Source: Lactobacillus kitasatonis DSM 16761 = JCM 1039 (lineage in GTDB: Bacteria > Bacillota > Bacilli > Lactobacillales > Lactobacillaceae). Taken from it: a stretch of 64,000 nucleotides of DNA. The position numbers were made by a program, and so were the translations under genes. Numbering within the stretch: position 1 is the stretch's first letter; every line of letters begins with the position of its first letter. Below are positions 20,098-28,772 of this stretch, in pieces. The notes under the pieces are model-generated. The model was not told where the DNA came from. It did no database searches and was given only the letters and a program-made list of their open reading frames with translations. The stretch spans positions 1-64,000 of the forward strand of contig NZ_BALU01000002.1 of assembly GCF_000615285.1 (NCBI RefSeq), written 5' to 3'.

Positions 20098-20125
20098 TAA
20101 AAAAGACCCAATTAAGGGCCTTTTA
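20098..20125 (-). terminator. Terminator of the dehydrogenase remnant
   Basis: Read leftward: GGCCC / GGGTC stem with ttaatt loop followed by TTTTTT. Confidence 0.65.
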
Positions 20126-20153
20126 AATGGATATTTATCTCTTTTTAACTATT

Positions 20154-20284
20154 TTATTCACCAGGTTTGTAATTCTTATCGATAATCAAAACTGGCATGA
20201 TAACTTTACCTGAAACTGAAGCTTGGTTTGCTTCATTAATGTCTTCAAAGTCAAAGAACTTCACCTTATACGCTAATTCAAACT
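20154..20284 (-). pseudogene. C-terminal remnant of a zinc-type alcohol dehydrogenase
   Basis: Only about 43 codons remain, ending KFFDFEDINEANQAS, GKVIMPVLIID and then a stop at 20156-20154. This matches the C-terminal end of medium-chain NAD(P)-dependent alcohol dehydrogenases (FEDINxA ... GKVIMPVL), recalled from the family. Its own terminator is still present. The 5' part is replaced at about 20284 by an AraC-type regulator fragment running the other way, indicating a deletion scar. Confidence 0.55.
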
Positions 20285-21155
20285 GCCGATAAGCTAATTG
20301 CTAACAAACATCTTTTAAGTCACCATTCTATTTACCTAAGCAAGCACAATCGTTTTGCCCCATATCCTCTTCACAATCATCAATTTGTAGAATCAACTAC
20401 ATGCTAAAAGGTGAACGCTATGAGTTGGTAGAGGGTGAACCGATCCATTTAAAAGAAGGCAATGTCTTAACGATGGATATTTGTTGTCATCACAGTATCG
20501 TCAAACTTAACAAAGACGATTTGATGATTAATTTTATTTTTAATAATAGGAATATTTCTTTTCAATTCTTAGACGAAACCCATAAAAAAGATAGTTTTAT
20601 TTACCAGTATCTCTTCAATATTTCTATGAAAAACCATAATGTACAAAAATTCATCTTTTTTCCTAAAAATGATGACATCAATGGCACGATGGATGATATT
20701 ATTAATTAATATTTTTCTGGCTACAGTTATAGCGGTGTCATTATCGACAATTTTTTAACATTTTATTAGCCAAAATCATCCGCAATTACCCAATGATTGA
20801 AAAAACAATCTACGATAATCATCAAAAAATATTAGTTGACCTACTGACCGAAATTTCTAGTCATTATCAGACAATTTCTTTAGATCAGCTTGCGAATCGC
20901 TATGGTTATACTAAACAGTATTTGAGCAGTTTAATTAAAAAGATCTCCGGCCAAACCTTTATTGAATTGCGAACCAGAAAAAGAATGGAACAAGCTAAAT
21001 ACTTATTAGCTTCAAGCGACTACTCCATCGCAGAAATCTGCAACTTAGTTGGCATTCGTAATCTAAACTCTTTTTATACCAAATTTAAAAAGCAATACCA
21101 CATGATGCCTAACGACTATCGAAAAAAGAGCTATTTGAGTGATCATTTTCTCTAA
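20285..21155 (+). pseudogene. AraC-family regulator, multiply disrupted
   Basis: Fragments in successive frames reconstruct one protein: KLIANKHLLSHHSIYLS and APYPLHNHQFVE (cupin-like sensor domain), then MLKGERYELVEGEPIHLKEG, then the helix-turn-helix pair in 20793-21155 (ISLDQLANRYGYTKQYLSSLI, YSIAEICNLVGIRNLNSFY, MPNDYRKK). At least three lesions separate them: a lost base at about 20393, GAA to TAA at 20707-20709, and a lost T at about 20763. No start codon remains, because the 5' end abuts the dehydrogenase remnant. The last 120 codons alone could give a DNA-binding fragment, but no ribosome binding site supports this. Confidence 0.8.
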
Positions 21156-21198
21156 TCTCTTGCTAAAATAAAGATATATAGTTAGAAAGGTAGAATAT

Positions 21199-22128
21199 AT
21201 GAAGACTATTTATTTTAATCACGATGGTAACATTGACGATTTAGTTTCTTATTTATTACTATTACAAGCTCCTGACATTAAATTATTAGGCGTTGGTGCA
21301 ATTGACGCTGATGGCTATATCGATCCTTCTGTAGAAGCTTGTCGTAAAATGACTGATTTATTTAATTTGCGTGGCGATAAACTCGCTGTAGCTCGTTCTA
21401 ATTCTAGAGCAGTTAACCAATTCCCTCATGAATGGCGTATGGCTACTTACTCATTTAATTATTTGCCAATTTTAAATGAAAAAGGTCACATCGATACTAA
21501 ACAAGCCGAGTTACCTGCTCACCTTGATATGGTAGAAAAAATTAAGAATGCCAAAGAACCTGTAACCTTAGTTATGACTGGTCCTTTAACTGACCTAGCT
21601 CGCGCTCTTGATGCAGATCCAGAGATTGAGAAAAACATAAAGATGCTCTACTGGATGGGTGGTTCACTTGATGGTCATGGAAATGTTGCTATGATCAACG
21701 CAGATGGCAGTCAGGAATGGAATGCTTTCTGGGATCCTTATGCTGTTAAGCGCGTCTTTGATTCAAACATTAAGATTCAAATGGTAGGTCTAGAAAGCAC
21801 TGAAGAGTTGCCTTTAAATGATGAATTAAGACAACATTGGGCAAGTTTGCGTAAATACCCTGCAATGGATTTAGTGGGACAAGGATACAGTTTGATCGTT
21901 TCTATCCCAGCAGCTGAATTATACTTATGGGATGTTTTAACTACTGTTAGTGCCCTTTATCCCGAAGTTGTTAAAACAGAAACAGCTCATGCCAGAGTAA
22001 TCACTGATGGACTCGGTGCCGGCAGCTTTGTTCGTGATCCTAAGGGTCGTGAAGTAACTTTGGTTACTAAGGCTAATAAAGATTTGTTCTTTAAGAGAAT
22101 GGACGAAATTCTTGAAAGAACTAAGTAA
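21199..22128 (+). CDS. Inosine-uridine-preferring nucleoside hydrolase family
   Basis: The 309-residue protein begins MKTIYFNHDGNIDDLVSYLLLL; NHDGNIDD stands where the calcium-binding DTDPGIDD motif is usual, so the first Asp is Asn. Further family features are VTLVMTGPLTDLARAL, MLYWMGGSLDGHGNV and WNAFWDPYAVKRVF. These enzymes hydrolyse the N-glycosidic bond of ribonucleosides for salvage. Whether the Asn variant keeps classical activity is open. AAAGG precedes the ATG; it is a single-gene unit with a terminator. Confidence 0.85.
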   Translation: MKTIYFNHDGNIDDLVSYLLLLQAPDIKLLGVGAIDADGYIDPSVEACRKMTDLFNLRGDKLAVARSNSRAVNQFPHEWRMATYSFNYLPILNEKGHIDTKQAELPAHLDMVEKIKNAKEPVTLVMTGPLTDLARALDADPEIEKNIKMLYWMGGSLDGHGNVAMINADGSQEWNAFWDPYAVKRVFDSNIKIQMVGLESTEELPLNDELRQHWASLRKYPAMDLVGQGYSLIVSIPAAELYLWDVLTTVSALYPEVVKTETAHARVITDGLGAGSFVRDPKGREVTLVTKANKDLFFKRMDEILERTK

Positions 22129-22140
22129 AATAAAAAACAT

Positions 22141-22187
22141 AAAAAATACAAGGAATGCAAATTTTGTACATTCCTTGTATTTTTTTG
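22141..22187. terminator. Bidirectional terminator
   Basis: A 14-bp stem AAATACAAGGAATG / CATTCCTTGTATTT is flanked by A- and T-runs. It separates the nucleoside hydrolase from the convergent surface protein gene. Confidence 0.9.
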
Positions 22188-22206
22188 TCTATTAAATCTG
22201 ATTTAT

Positions 22207-23698
22207 TTAAATACGACCTTGAGTTAATTCGGCACGTTGTGCAAATTGAACGTAGAGGTTTGAACCGGTAGCCGACATACCTTCAATTTCTCTTCTAACG
22301 TTGAACTTGTAGTGCTTCTTAGCAGTACCATCTTCGCCAACCTTAAAGATGTTGTCGTTAAAGCCGATGTAGAAGTTGCTACCATCGTAAGCAAAGCCTT
22401 GTACTGGTGAGTTAGAAACGAATCTACTTAGTTGCACCAACTTCTTTAGCCTTCCAACTGTCACCGTCTCTAGTTAATCTCCAGTATTCGTAGTTGTTGT
22501 AACCACCGTTGTGGAATAATGCATACATGGTGTTATCGCCAACGAAGGTTGCATTGTGAATGTAACGGTCGTCAGAAATTCTAACAGTCCAGATCTTGTT
22601 GATCTTCATATCGCTCTTACGGATTTGAAGAACTTCTTCTGAACGAGGACCATTCGTGTAGTTATTATCATTAGCTAAAACATAAATGTAGTTTGATGAT
22701 GAGCCAAGTGATTGACCATGACCCAACTTAATGTAAGGACTAACCTTAATGTTGTTAGCATATGACTTAAAGGTTGACCAACCCATAGTAGTCAAGTTTT
22801 GAGCAGCATATTTACTCTTGATAGCGTTCAAGTTGTATGAAACAAGGTGACCATGTTGATCATTGCTGCTAGTGAACATTGAAGTGGTAAATACACCGCT
22901 ATTTACAGTGATACCTTCAGGAATAACACCCACTTGACCCATTGCATCCCCTGCTTGACCATAGCTTAAGCTGACAAAACGAGGTTGGAATAATCTAGTT
23001 CTTAAAGTTAAACCATTGCTCTTGAAAGTGTTACTGCTAGTTTCTGAAGTGTAGTGGTGAGCAGCATTCCAGTTTCTTGATGAGCTCTTTGAGCCACCAT
23101 TCCAGGTAGTTACTGACTTAAAGCCTGACTTAGCATCTTTATCAGGTTGACCCATTTCACCATCGCCATCACGTACGTCGATGTGAAGGGATGCCTTTGC
23201 CTTGCCATAGCTGTAATTTACAGTTGTATCATTAGTACTTACGTAAGCCTTAGATACATTAACCTTGCTTGGGTTTACAGCAGTACCTTGGCTGTCAGTA
23301 GCATAGTTGATTGCATCTCTAGTTGGGAATGAGTAGTCTGAGTTCTTAACTACAGATACGCTACCAGCAAGAGAAATTTGGTTTTTAGCAAAGAATTTTT
23401 CGCTAACCCAACCAACTTTACGACCATCAACGATAATGTTCCAGAAGTTACCCTTCTTAGTTGAAACATATTCCTTAGATTGAATTTGACCATGCTTGAA
23501 GTACTTGGTAGAAGTAAACTTACCGCTAGGACCGCCTTTAGAAACATTGTGGTAGATAGCATAGTTTCCATTACCAGCGATCTTAGTTACAGCTTTACCA
23601 AAACTTTTGGCACTAACTTCTTGGCCATGTGCTGCTCCTACAAATAAGCCTGCAAGAAGAGCACTAGTGATAATAACACCCTTGATTGTCTTTTTCAT
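22207..23698 (-). CDS. Secreted surface protein with GW/SH3-like module, frameshifted near the C-terminus
   Basis: The product has a Sec signal peptide (MKKTIKGVIITSALLAGLFV, cleavage probably after AAHGQEVSA) and an SH3/GW-like wall-binding module at about residues 45-105 (YAIYHNVSKG, STKYFKHGQIQSKEYV, GRKVGWVSEKFF). A large domain of unknown function follows, with SYNLNAIKSKYAAQNL and IYVLANDNNY. The frame is lost at about 22428 by an apparent extra base. Reading on in the other frame gives RFVSNSPVQGFAYDGSN ... RAELTQGRI to 22207, so the repaired protein would be about 496 residues. As it stands it lacks the last about 70 residues. It is probably held at the cell surface by non-covalent wall binding. 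Confidence 0.75.
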
Positions 23699-23774
23699 TT
23701 TTCCTCCAAATGATAACTACAAAAATTACAAACTTATTCTACCACTACTTATTCTATTTAAAAATATAATATTG

Positions 23775-24044
23775 TTATTTTTCTGCTTTTTTCAGAGCAT
23801 CTTTTACTGCTTCTTTAACCCCATTTGAGGTAAATGTAGCTCCACTAACTGCATCGACATCTGCTGATTGCTTAGCCAATACCTCGTTTTCTAGTTTAGA
23901 TTTTGCCTTTTGAGCATACTGTGGTGTTTCAGTAGACAGGTCAAGATTGACTGAAGTTATTTTATTATTACTTATTTCTAATTCTGTTTTGACAAAACCT
24001 GCCATTCCTCTAGCTTGAGATAAATAAATTCCATCTTTCCACAT
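23775..24044 (-). CDS. Small FMN-binding domain protein
   Basis: The 89-residue protein is a stand-alone FMN_bind domain: KDGIYLSQARGMAGFVKTEL, KITSVNLDL and the flavinylation-type motif DVDAVSGATFTSNG, whose Thr is covalently linked to FMN in extracytosolic flavoproteins. There is no signal peptide, so it may instead be a cytosolic FMN carrier or a remnant of a larger fumarate-reductase-like flavoprotein. ATG 24044 has AGAGGA about 9 nt upstream; an in-frame TTG at 24065 overlaps a hairpin and is rejected. Confidence 0.75.
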   Translation of the reverse strand: MWKDGIYLSQARGMAGFVKTELEISNNKITSVNLDLSTETPQYAQKAKSKLENEVLAKQSADVDAVSGATFTSNGVKEAVKDALKKAEK

Positions 24045-24067
24045 ACTTGGTATCCTCTTTTCCAAAC

Positions 24068-24102
24068 AAAAAATGCTTCCATAAATCTATGAAAGCATTT
24101 TT
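24068..24102 (-). terminator. Terminator-like hairpin upstream of the FMN-binding gene
   Basis: Read leftward: stem AAATGCTT / AAGCATTT with an inner CATA/TATG pairing, then TTTTG. It lies only about 24 nt before the FMN-binding start and no gene ends into it, so it is a leader attenuator or the end of a lost upstream gene. Confidence 0.55.
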
Positions 24103-24254
24103 GTAAAGGATATAAAAGAAAAAAGTTACAATTAGGTATATCATTATTTTATGACCCATTTACAGGTAGTAAGAATCCTCTTCCACCTTTTTTATTACAC
24201 TATCTTTAAACAGTTAAGTTAAAATTGATATAGAAATTATTTTTCCAATTGAAG

Positions 24255-25873
24255 ATGAAAGAAATGTATCCAGACAATAATATTCTTACATACTTAAAAT
24301 GGCGGGGCGACGTTGATTTTAGTACATCACCTTTTAATGATATTGATGCCCTTGTCCTATCAATTTTTTCATACATAGAATTACCGGATATCGTTGATAG
24401 CGGTAGTAGAACAATTACTCTAGAAAAAGCAGCTAAAATATACTTTGCGGCGGATCATGAACACAATGATGCTAAGCAATATCAAGATCTATTTAGATTA
24501 ATGCTGAGGCCGACAGATTTAAGGATGCCGAATTATCCTATTTTGTCAGCACCTTAACTGAACACACACAGTTCAGTGCTATTAAAATTTCACTGACTGG
24601 CGGTACCAATTTCATCGCTTTCCGTGGAACCGATGATTCATTAATCGGTTGGAAAGAAGACTTTGAAATTAGTTTTAAAGTTACGATTGCACAAAAGCAA
24701 GCCGTTAAATTGCTAGAAAGGATTTTGAACGCTGACAATGAAGACTACTATTTATGTGGCCACTCAAAGGGTGGTAACTTAGCCGAATATGCTGCAATCA
24801 ATATTGAGCCTAAATTGCGTAAGCGAATCAAACGAATCTACACTTTTGACTCACCTGGTATCGCTGAAGAAGTTGGTGCACAACTTCCAAGAAAGTATCT
24901 GCAAAACACATTACGTCGTTTTGTGCCGGAATTCAGTGTTATTGGTCGTTTGTTTGAGCCAGAAGGCATCAATCCTACGATAGTTAATAGTACAAGAAAG
25001 AACTTGAGTCAGCATGATGCCTACAGCTGGCAAGTTATCGGTTCTAATTTTGATACTAAAAGACACCGTAATCCTCAGTCACGTGTTTATAACCAACTGA
25101 TTAATCAATGGATTGGTAATGCCACTTTGAAAGAACGTGAATCATTAACCAACGATCTTTTCTCTGCTTTAGGTGCTGGTGGTGCTACTAAAATTAACGA
25201 ATTAGCCAACAACGGTTTTGGCGGATTCGGTGCGATACTGATTTCGCTAACCGATTCATCCAGAAGAACAAGATTCGTTTTTGGTTCACTATTCTCATCG
25301 ATTTGGCAAACAATTAAAAGTCGCCAAATCATTAAAACGTTGTTTTCTACAGATACGATTGTTGGCTGGATATTGGTTATCCTAGGAATTATCAGTTTAG
25401 CTTTGCCGCAATACGCAGTTCGTGCGTTTGGTGCGTTAGTTGCCTTTGCGGGAATCGCCTTTAGCGTGCACCAAATACTAGATACTGCTAAATCTAAGTT
25501 AAAAGATAGGCAGAAAAATTTCTTTATTATCTCCTACTTAGTTGTATTTGCACTATCGACAGCGCTGATTTCTAATAATCGACTTTTAATCTTTTTAGCC
25601 CACTACTTCCTAGGACTATTTTTGATCATCTATTCATACATTAGACTTAGGAGCATCATCTTGCGTCGAGTAGCCGGAATTTTTCGTAAAATCATTGTAG
25701 GTATTGAAGCGATCATTGCCTTTGCATTAGGTATTATCGTCATTGTAAATCCAAGAGCATTTGATCGAAGATCAATTATTGTAATTGGTATTTTGTTAAT
25801 TGCGTACGGCTTCTTTAAGTTGATTGGTGAGTTATTCAGCCAACGGCCTAAGATGCCAAAAAGTCATAGATAG
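24255..25873 (+). CDS. DUF2974 alpha/beta-hydrolase-like membrane protein, frameshifted
   Basis: The first part (MYPDNNILTYLKWRGDVDF, SPFNDIDALVLSIFSYIEL) is the DUF2974 N-terminus. A base is missing at about 24509, after which RFKDAELSYFVSTLTEHTQFS runs on in the other frame to 25873. The hydrolase-type nucleophile elbow CGHSKGGNLAEYAA and the SPGIAEEVG region are intact, and the C-terminal 170 residues hold five to six hydrophobic segments, giving a membrane-anchored protein of about 540 residues after repair. The enzyme class (lipase/esterase-like) is inferred from the GHSKG motif. Start at ATG 24255 or 24264 is uncertain, as no strong ribosome binding site is seen. Confidence 0.75.
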
Positions 25874-25875
25874 AC

Positions 25876-25908
25876 AAAAAGAAGAGTTTAACAACTCTTC
25901 TTTTTTTA
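25876..25908. terminator. Bidirectional terminator
   Basis: Stem AAAGAAGAGTT / AACTCTTCTTT with loop taac, flanked by A- and T-runs. Confidence 0.88.
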
Positions 25909-25912
25909 TTGA

Positions 25913-26263
25913 TCAAATATTATAAATAACCCCTACTAAACTAGCTAAAGATAAAGCCCAGATAAATCCTATAAATAAAGCTAAGAAAAAGGCTACAGTT
26001 TTATTTATCTTTTTAGCCATAAGAACATAAGTAACAGCCCAAATCAGTATCTGTGAGAAAGTCAAAATCCAAATAAGATACCGTTTCAGGCCTACTAAAA
26101 GAAAAAGCAAAGCCAATATGATAGTTGCTGATAAGTCCACTACATACCACTTCCAAGAAATTTTCTTAAACTGGTTCTCAAAACAAACGAAAAAAAGCCA
26201 AAAAACAAGGAAAGAAGACGTTGGGATCAATGTGCAGTAATGATTCCATTCTCTCAACTCCAA
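25913..26263 (-). CDS. Hypothetical four-helix membrane protein
   Basis: The frame encodes up to 116 residues with four hydrophobic helices (SSFLVFWLFFVCF, LSATIILALLFLLVGL, YLIWILTFSQILIWAVTYVLM, VAFFLALFIGFIWALSLASLVGVIY). No family was recognised. The start is uncertain: the frame opens at a TTG (26263) without a ribosome binding site, while a nearby ATG with GGAG at good spacing is in another frame, so a further frameshift near the 5' end is possible. It is convergent to the DUF2974 gene. Confidence 0.5.
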   Translation of the reverse strand: MELREWNHYCTLIPTSSFLVFWLFFVCFENQFKKISWKWYVVDLSATIILALLFLLVGLKRYLIWILTFSQILIWAVTYVLMAKKINKTVAFFLALFIGFIWALSLASLVGVIYNI

Positions 26264-26327
26264 TTTAATTTTGTATCAATTTACCATATTTTAATTATTT
26301 AGCATAGTATTTTTTAAATAATTAACA

Positions 26328-26386
26328 TTGACAAAATAAAACAGGTACCTGTATAATCATTGCATAAATTATTAACAGGTACCTGA
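26328..26386 (+). promoter_or_regulatory. MarR-ABC promoter with two palindromic operators
   Basis: TTGACA (26328-26333) and TATAAT (26352-26357) are both perfect with an 18-nt spacer. The perfect palindrome ACAGGTACCTGT (26341-26352) fills the spacer, and a second copy ACAGGTACCTGA lies at 26375-26386, 34 bp away centre to centre (about three helical turns). This is the layout of an autorepressed MarR operon. Confidence 0.88.
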
Positions 26387-26406
26387 TATAAATACAGGGG
26401 TTAAAT

Positions 26407-26991
26407 ATGGATCAAGAAAAAAGAGAATTTAACGAGAAATTTATGGAATTACTCTATTCCATTAGAAAATTTCACATGCTATCTCACAAAAATATCAGTC
26501 CTTTGCAAGACACTAGCCGTGGTCAAGGACGAATTCTGGCGATGCTTAGACTCAAATCCAAGATAACAGCTAAGGATTTAAGTTATATTTTAGGCATCAG
26601 ACAGCAATCCTTAAATGAAACACTGCAAAAGTTAGAAAAAGAAGGCTACATCGTACGTACCCCATCCCCTAAAGATCGGCGTGTCATGCTAATTAGTCTT
26701 ACTGAAAAAGGTAAAGAAATAAAGCCTGTACAACATGATTGTCTAGATGTACTTGACGAGTTTTCTGATGAGGAATTAAAGCAATTTACAAGTTATATCG
26801 ATCGCTTGTGTAATGCCTGTGATCAACAAATTAAAACTATTGCTAGTCCCGAAGATGAAGCACGTTTTGATGAATTTCACGAGCGGATACTCAACATGCG
26901 TAACAAAATGGGCAGTAAAGATTTCAAAAAAATGATGCGTCACAGTCGTGAAATGCCATTTGGTGGTCTATTACATCACCCATTTGACTAG
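26407..26991 (+). CDS. MarR-family transcriptional regulator
   Basis: The 194-residue protein has the MarR winged helix: GQGRILAMLRLKSKITAKDLSYILGIRQQSLNETLQKLEKEGYI for the helix-turn-helix and RTPSPKDRRVMLISLTEKG for the wing. The C-terminal extension (about 45 residues, with a His/Met-rich end MMRHSREMPFGGLLHH) is longer than usual. It is cotranscribed with an ABC exporter that begins 9 nt after its stop and probably represses the unit through the two palindromes upstream, with a drug-like inducer (inferred). Confidence 0.88.
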   Translation: MDQEKREFNEKFMELLYSIRKFHMLSHKNISPLQDTSRGQGRILAMLRLKSKITAKDLSYILGIRQQSLNETLQKLEKEGYIVRTPSPKDRRVMLISLTEKGKEIKPVQHDCLDVLDEFSDEELKQFTSYIDRLCNACDQQIKTIASPEDEARFDEFHERILNMRNKMGSKDFKKMMRHSREMPFGGLLHHPFD

Positions 26992-27000
26992 GAGATTGTT

Positions 27001-28731
27001 ATGGATAGAAAACAAAATAATTTTAGCTTTAAAGACTTCTTCAGTCTGATTAATCAGATTCATCCTAAATATTGGCAGCTCATTGTCGGGATAATCCTTG
27101 GCTTTATCTCAACCGGAGCCAGCCTTTTTGTGCCACAGCTTGCACAAAGATTAATCAATAATTTCAAACACATCAGCACTAATCTCGTGGTTATTACTGG
27201 CATCATTTTTATCGGCGGCTTAATCGTTGGTGCTCTTTCCGGCTTAATTCTTGGCATTTTTGGTGAAGACGTAGTTGCTAAGCTGAGAAAAACGCTTTGG
27301 CAAAAACTGCTTCATTTGCCGGTAAAATATTTTGATAATACCAAGACAGGTGAGATTAGTTCACGTCTAGTCAATGATACGTCTCAAGTTAAAAATCTGC
27401 TGGCCAACACTTTACCTAATGCCGTCACTTCCCTACTCCAATTTTTCGGTGCATTAGTAATTATGATGGCGATGGATTGGCAAATGACCTTAATTATGTT
27501 TATCGCCGTTCCACTAGTAGTCGTAGCGCTTCTCCCAATTATGCAACAATCACGTAAAATCGGTCGCAGACGCCAAGACGAATTAGCTAACTTTTCAAGT
27601 GAATCCACCAGCGTTTTAAGCGAAATCAGATTAGTTAAGTCCTCTAATGGTGAACCAAAAGAATTAAATGTTGGAAGCAATCGGATTTCTAGCCTCTACA
27701 ATATTGGTGTAAAAGAAGCATTCATTAATTCTTTAACCCAGCCGATTATTAATATGATGATGATGCTTCTTTTCTTAGGCATTCTTGGTTATGGTGCCAT
27801 CCGCGTAATGAACGGTTCTCTTACAATGGGTGCTTTAGTCTCATTTTTAATGTACCTTTTCCAAATCATGAGTCCGGTAATCATCATTAGTCAATTCTTT
27901 AATGAATTATCCAAGACAAGTGGATCAACTCAGCGCATTAATGAAATGCTCAATGAACCAGAAGAAATTGCCCAAGATGAGCAAAATGTAGACATCACCA
28001 ACAAAGAACTTAAATTAGAACACGTCAACTTTTCCTACGAAGATGGTAAACAAATTCTGCATGACATCAACGTTCAAGCTAAACCTAATACGGTCGTTGC
28101 CTTTGCTGGCCCTTCCGGTGGTGGCAAATCAACCATCTTTTCATTAATCGAACGTTTTTACAAACCAACTACTGGTGAAATTACTATTGGCGGACAAAAT
28201 ATTGATCAAATTAGTCTAGAAAATTGGCGCAAACAAATTGGTTTAGTTGGTCAAAACTCTGCCGTAATGCCAGGTACAATTCGTGAAAACTTGCTTTATG
28301 GTTTAGAGCGCGAAGTAAGTGATGATGAATTATGGCATGCGCTAGAAATGGCCTACGCCAAAAACTTTGTTCAAGAAATGGATGATCAACTAGATACGCA
28401 AATCGGTGAACGCGGAATTAAGCTTTCCGGCGGTCAAAGACAGCGCATTGCAATCGCTCGTGCCTTCTTACGCAATCCAAAAATCTTAATGCTTGATGAA
28501 GCAACGGCTAGTCTCGATTCAGAATCTGAGGCAATGGTGCAAAAGGCTTTAAGCAGTTTGATGAAAGATAGAACAACTTTAGTTATTGCCCACCGTTTAA
28601 GTACAATCGTTGATGCTGATACAATCTATTTCATCGACCATGGTACCGTCTCTGGATCAGGAAAGCATGAAGATTTAGTCAAATCTACTCCACTTTACGC
28701 AGAATATGTAAAGAATCAATTTAAAAAATAA
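27001..28731 (+). CDS. Multidrug-type ABC exporter half-transporter
   Basis: The 576-residue protein has six membrane helices in the first about 310 residues (LIVGIILGFISTGASLFV, GLIVGALSGLILGIFG, ITSLLQFFGALVIMMAMDW and others). A nucleotide-binding domain follows: Walker A GPSGGGKST (about 372-380), signature LSGGQRQRIAIARAFL, Walker B ILMLDEATASLD and switch His in VIAHRLS. It should work as a homodimer in the membrane, exporting drugs or lipids. MarR control favours drug export. The ATG follows a GGAGATTGTT site. Confidence 0.92.
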   Translation: MDRKQNNFSFKDFFSLINQIHPKYWQLIVGIILGFISTGASLFVPQLAQRLINNFKHISTNLVVITGIIFIGGLIVGALSGLILGIFGEDVVAKLRKTLWQKLLHLPVKYFDNTKTGEISSRLVNDTSQVKNLLANTLPNAVTSLLQFFGALVIMMAMDWQMTLIMFIAVPLVVVALLPIMQQSRKIGRRRQDELANFSSESTSVLSEIRLVKSSNGEPKELNVGSNRISSLYNIGVKEAFINSLTQPIINMMMMLLFLGILGYGAIRVMNGSLTMGALVSFLMYLFQIMSPVIIISQFFNELSKTSGSTQRINEMLNEPEEIAQDEQNVDITNKELKLEHVNFSYEDGKQILHDINVQAKPNTVVAFAGPSGGGKSTIFSLIERFYKPTTGEITIGGQNIDQISLENWRKQIGLVGQNSAVMPGTIRENLLYGLEREVSDDELWHALEMAYAKNFVQEMDDQLDTQIGERGIKLSGGQRQRIAIARAFLRNPKILMLDEATASLDSESEAMVQKALSSLMKDRTTLVIAHRLSTIVDADTIYFIDHGTVSGSGKHEDLVKSTPLYAEYVKNQFKK

Positions 28732-28733
28732 TC

Positions 28734-28768
28734 AAAAAAGCTCAGTTTCAATTGAACTGAGCTTTTTG
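28734..28768. terminator. Bidirectional terminator
   Basis: Stem AAAAAGCTCAGTT / GAACTGAGCTTTTT around a tcaatt loop, serving the ABC gene and the convergent serine hydrolase gene. Confidence 0.92.
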
Positions 28769-28772
28769 CTTG

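Noticed and set aside
20401-20709. Independent small gene before the AraC helix-turn-helix part
   Set aside because: Its sequence continues the AraC sensor domain of the preceding frame, so it is one fragment of a pseudogene.
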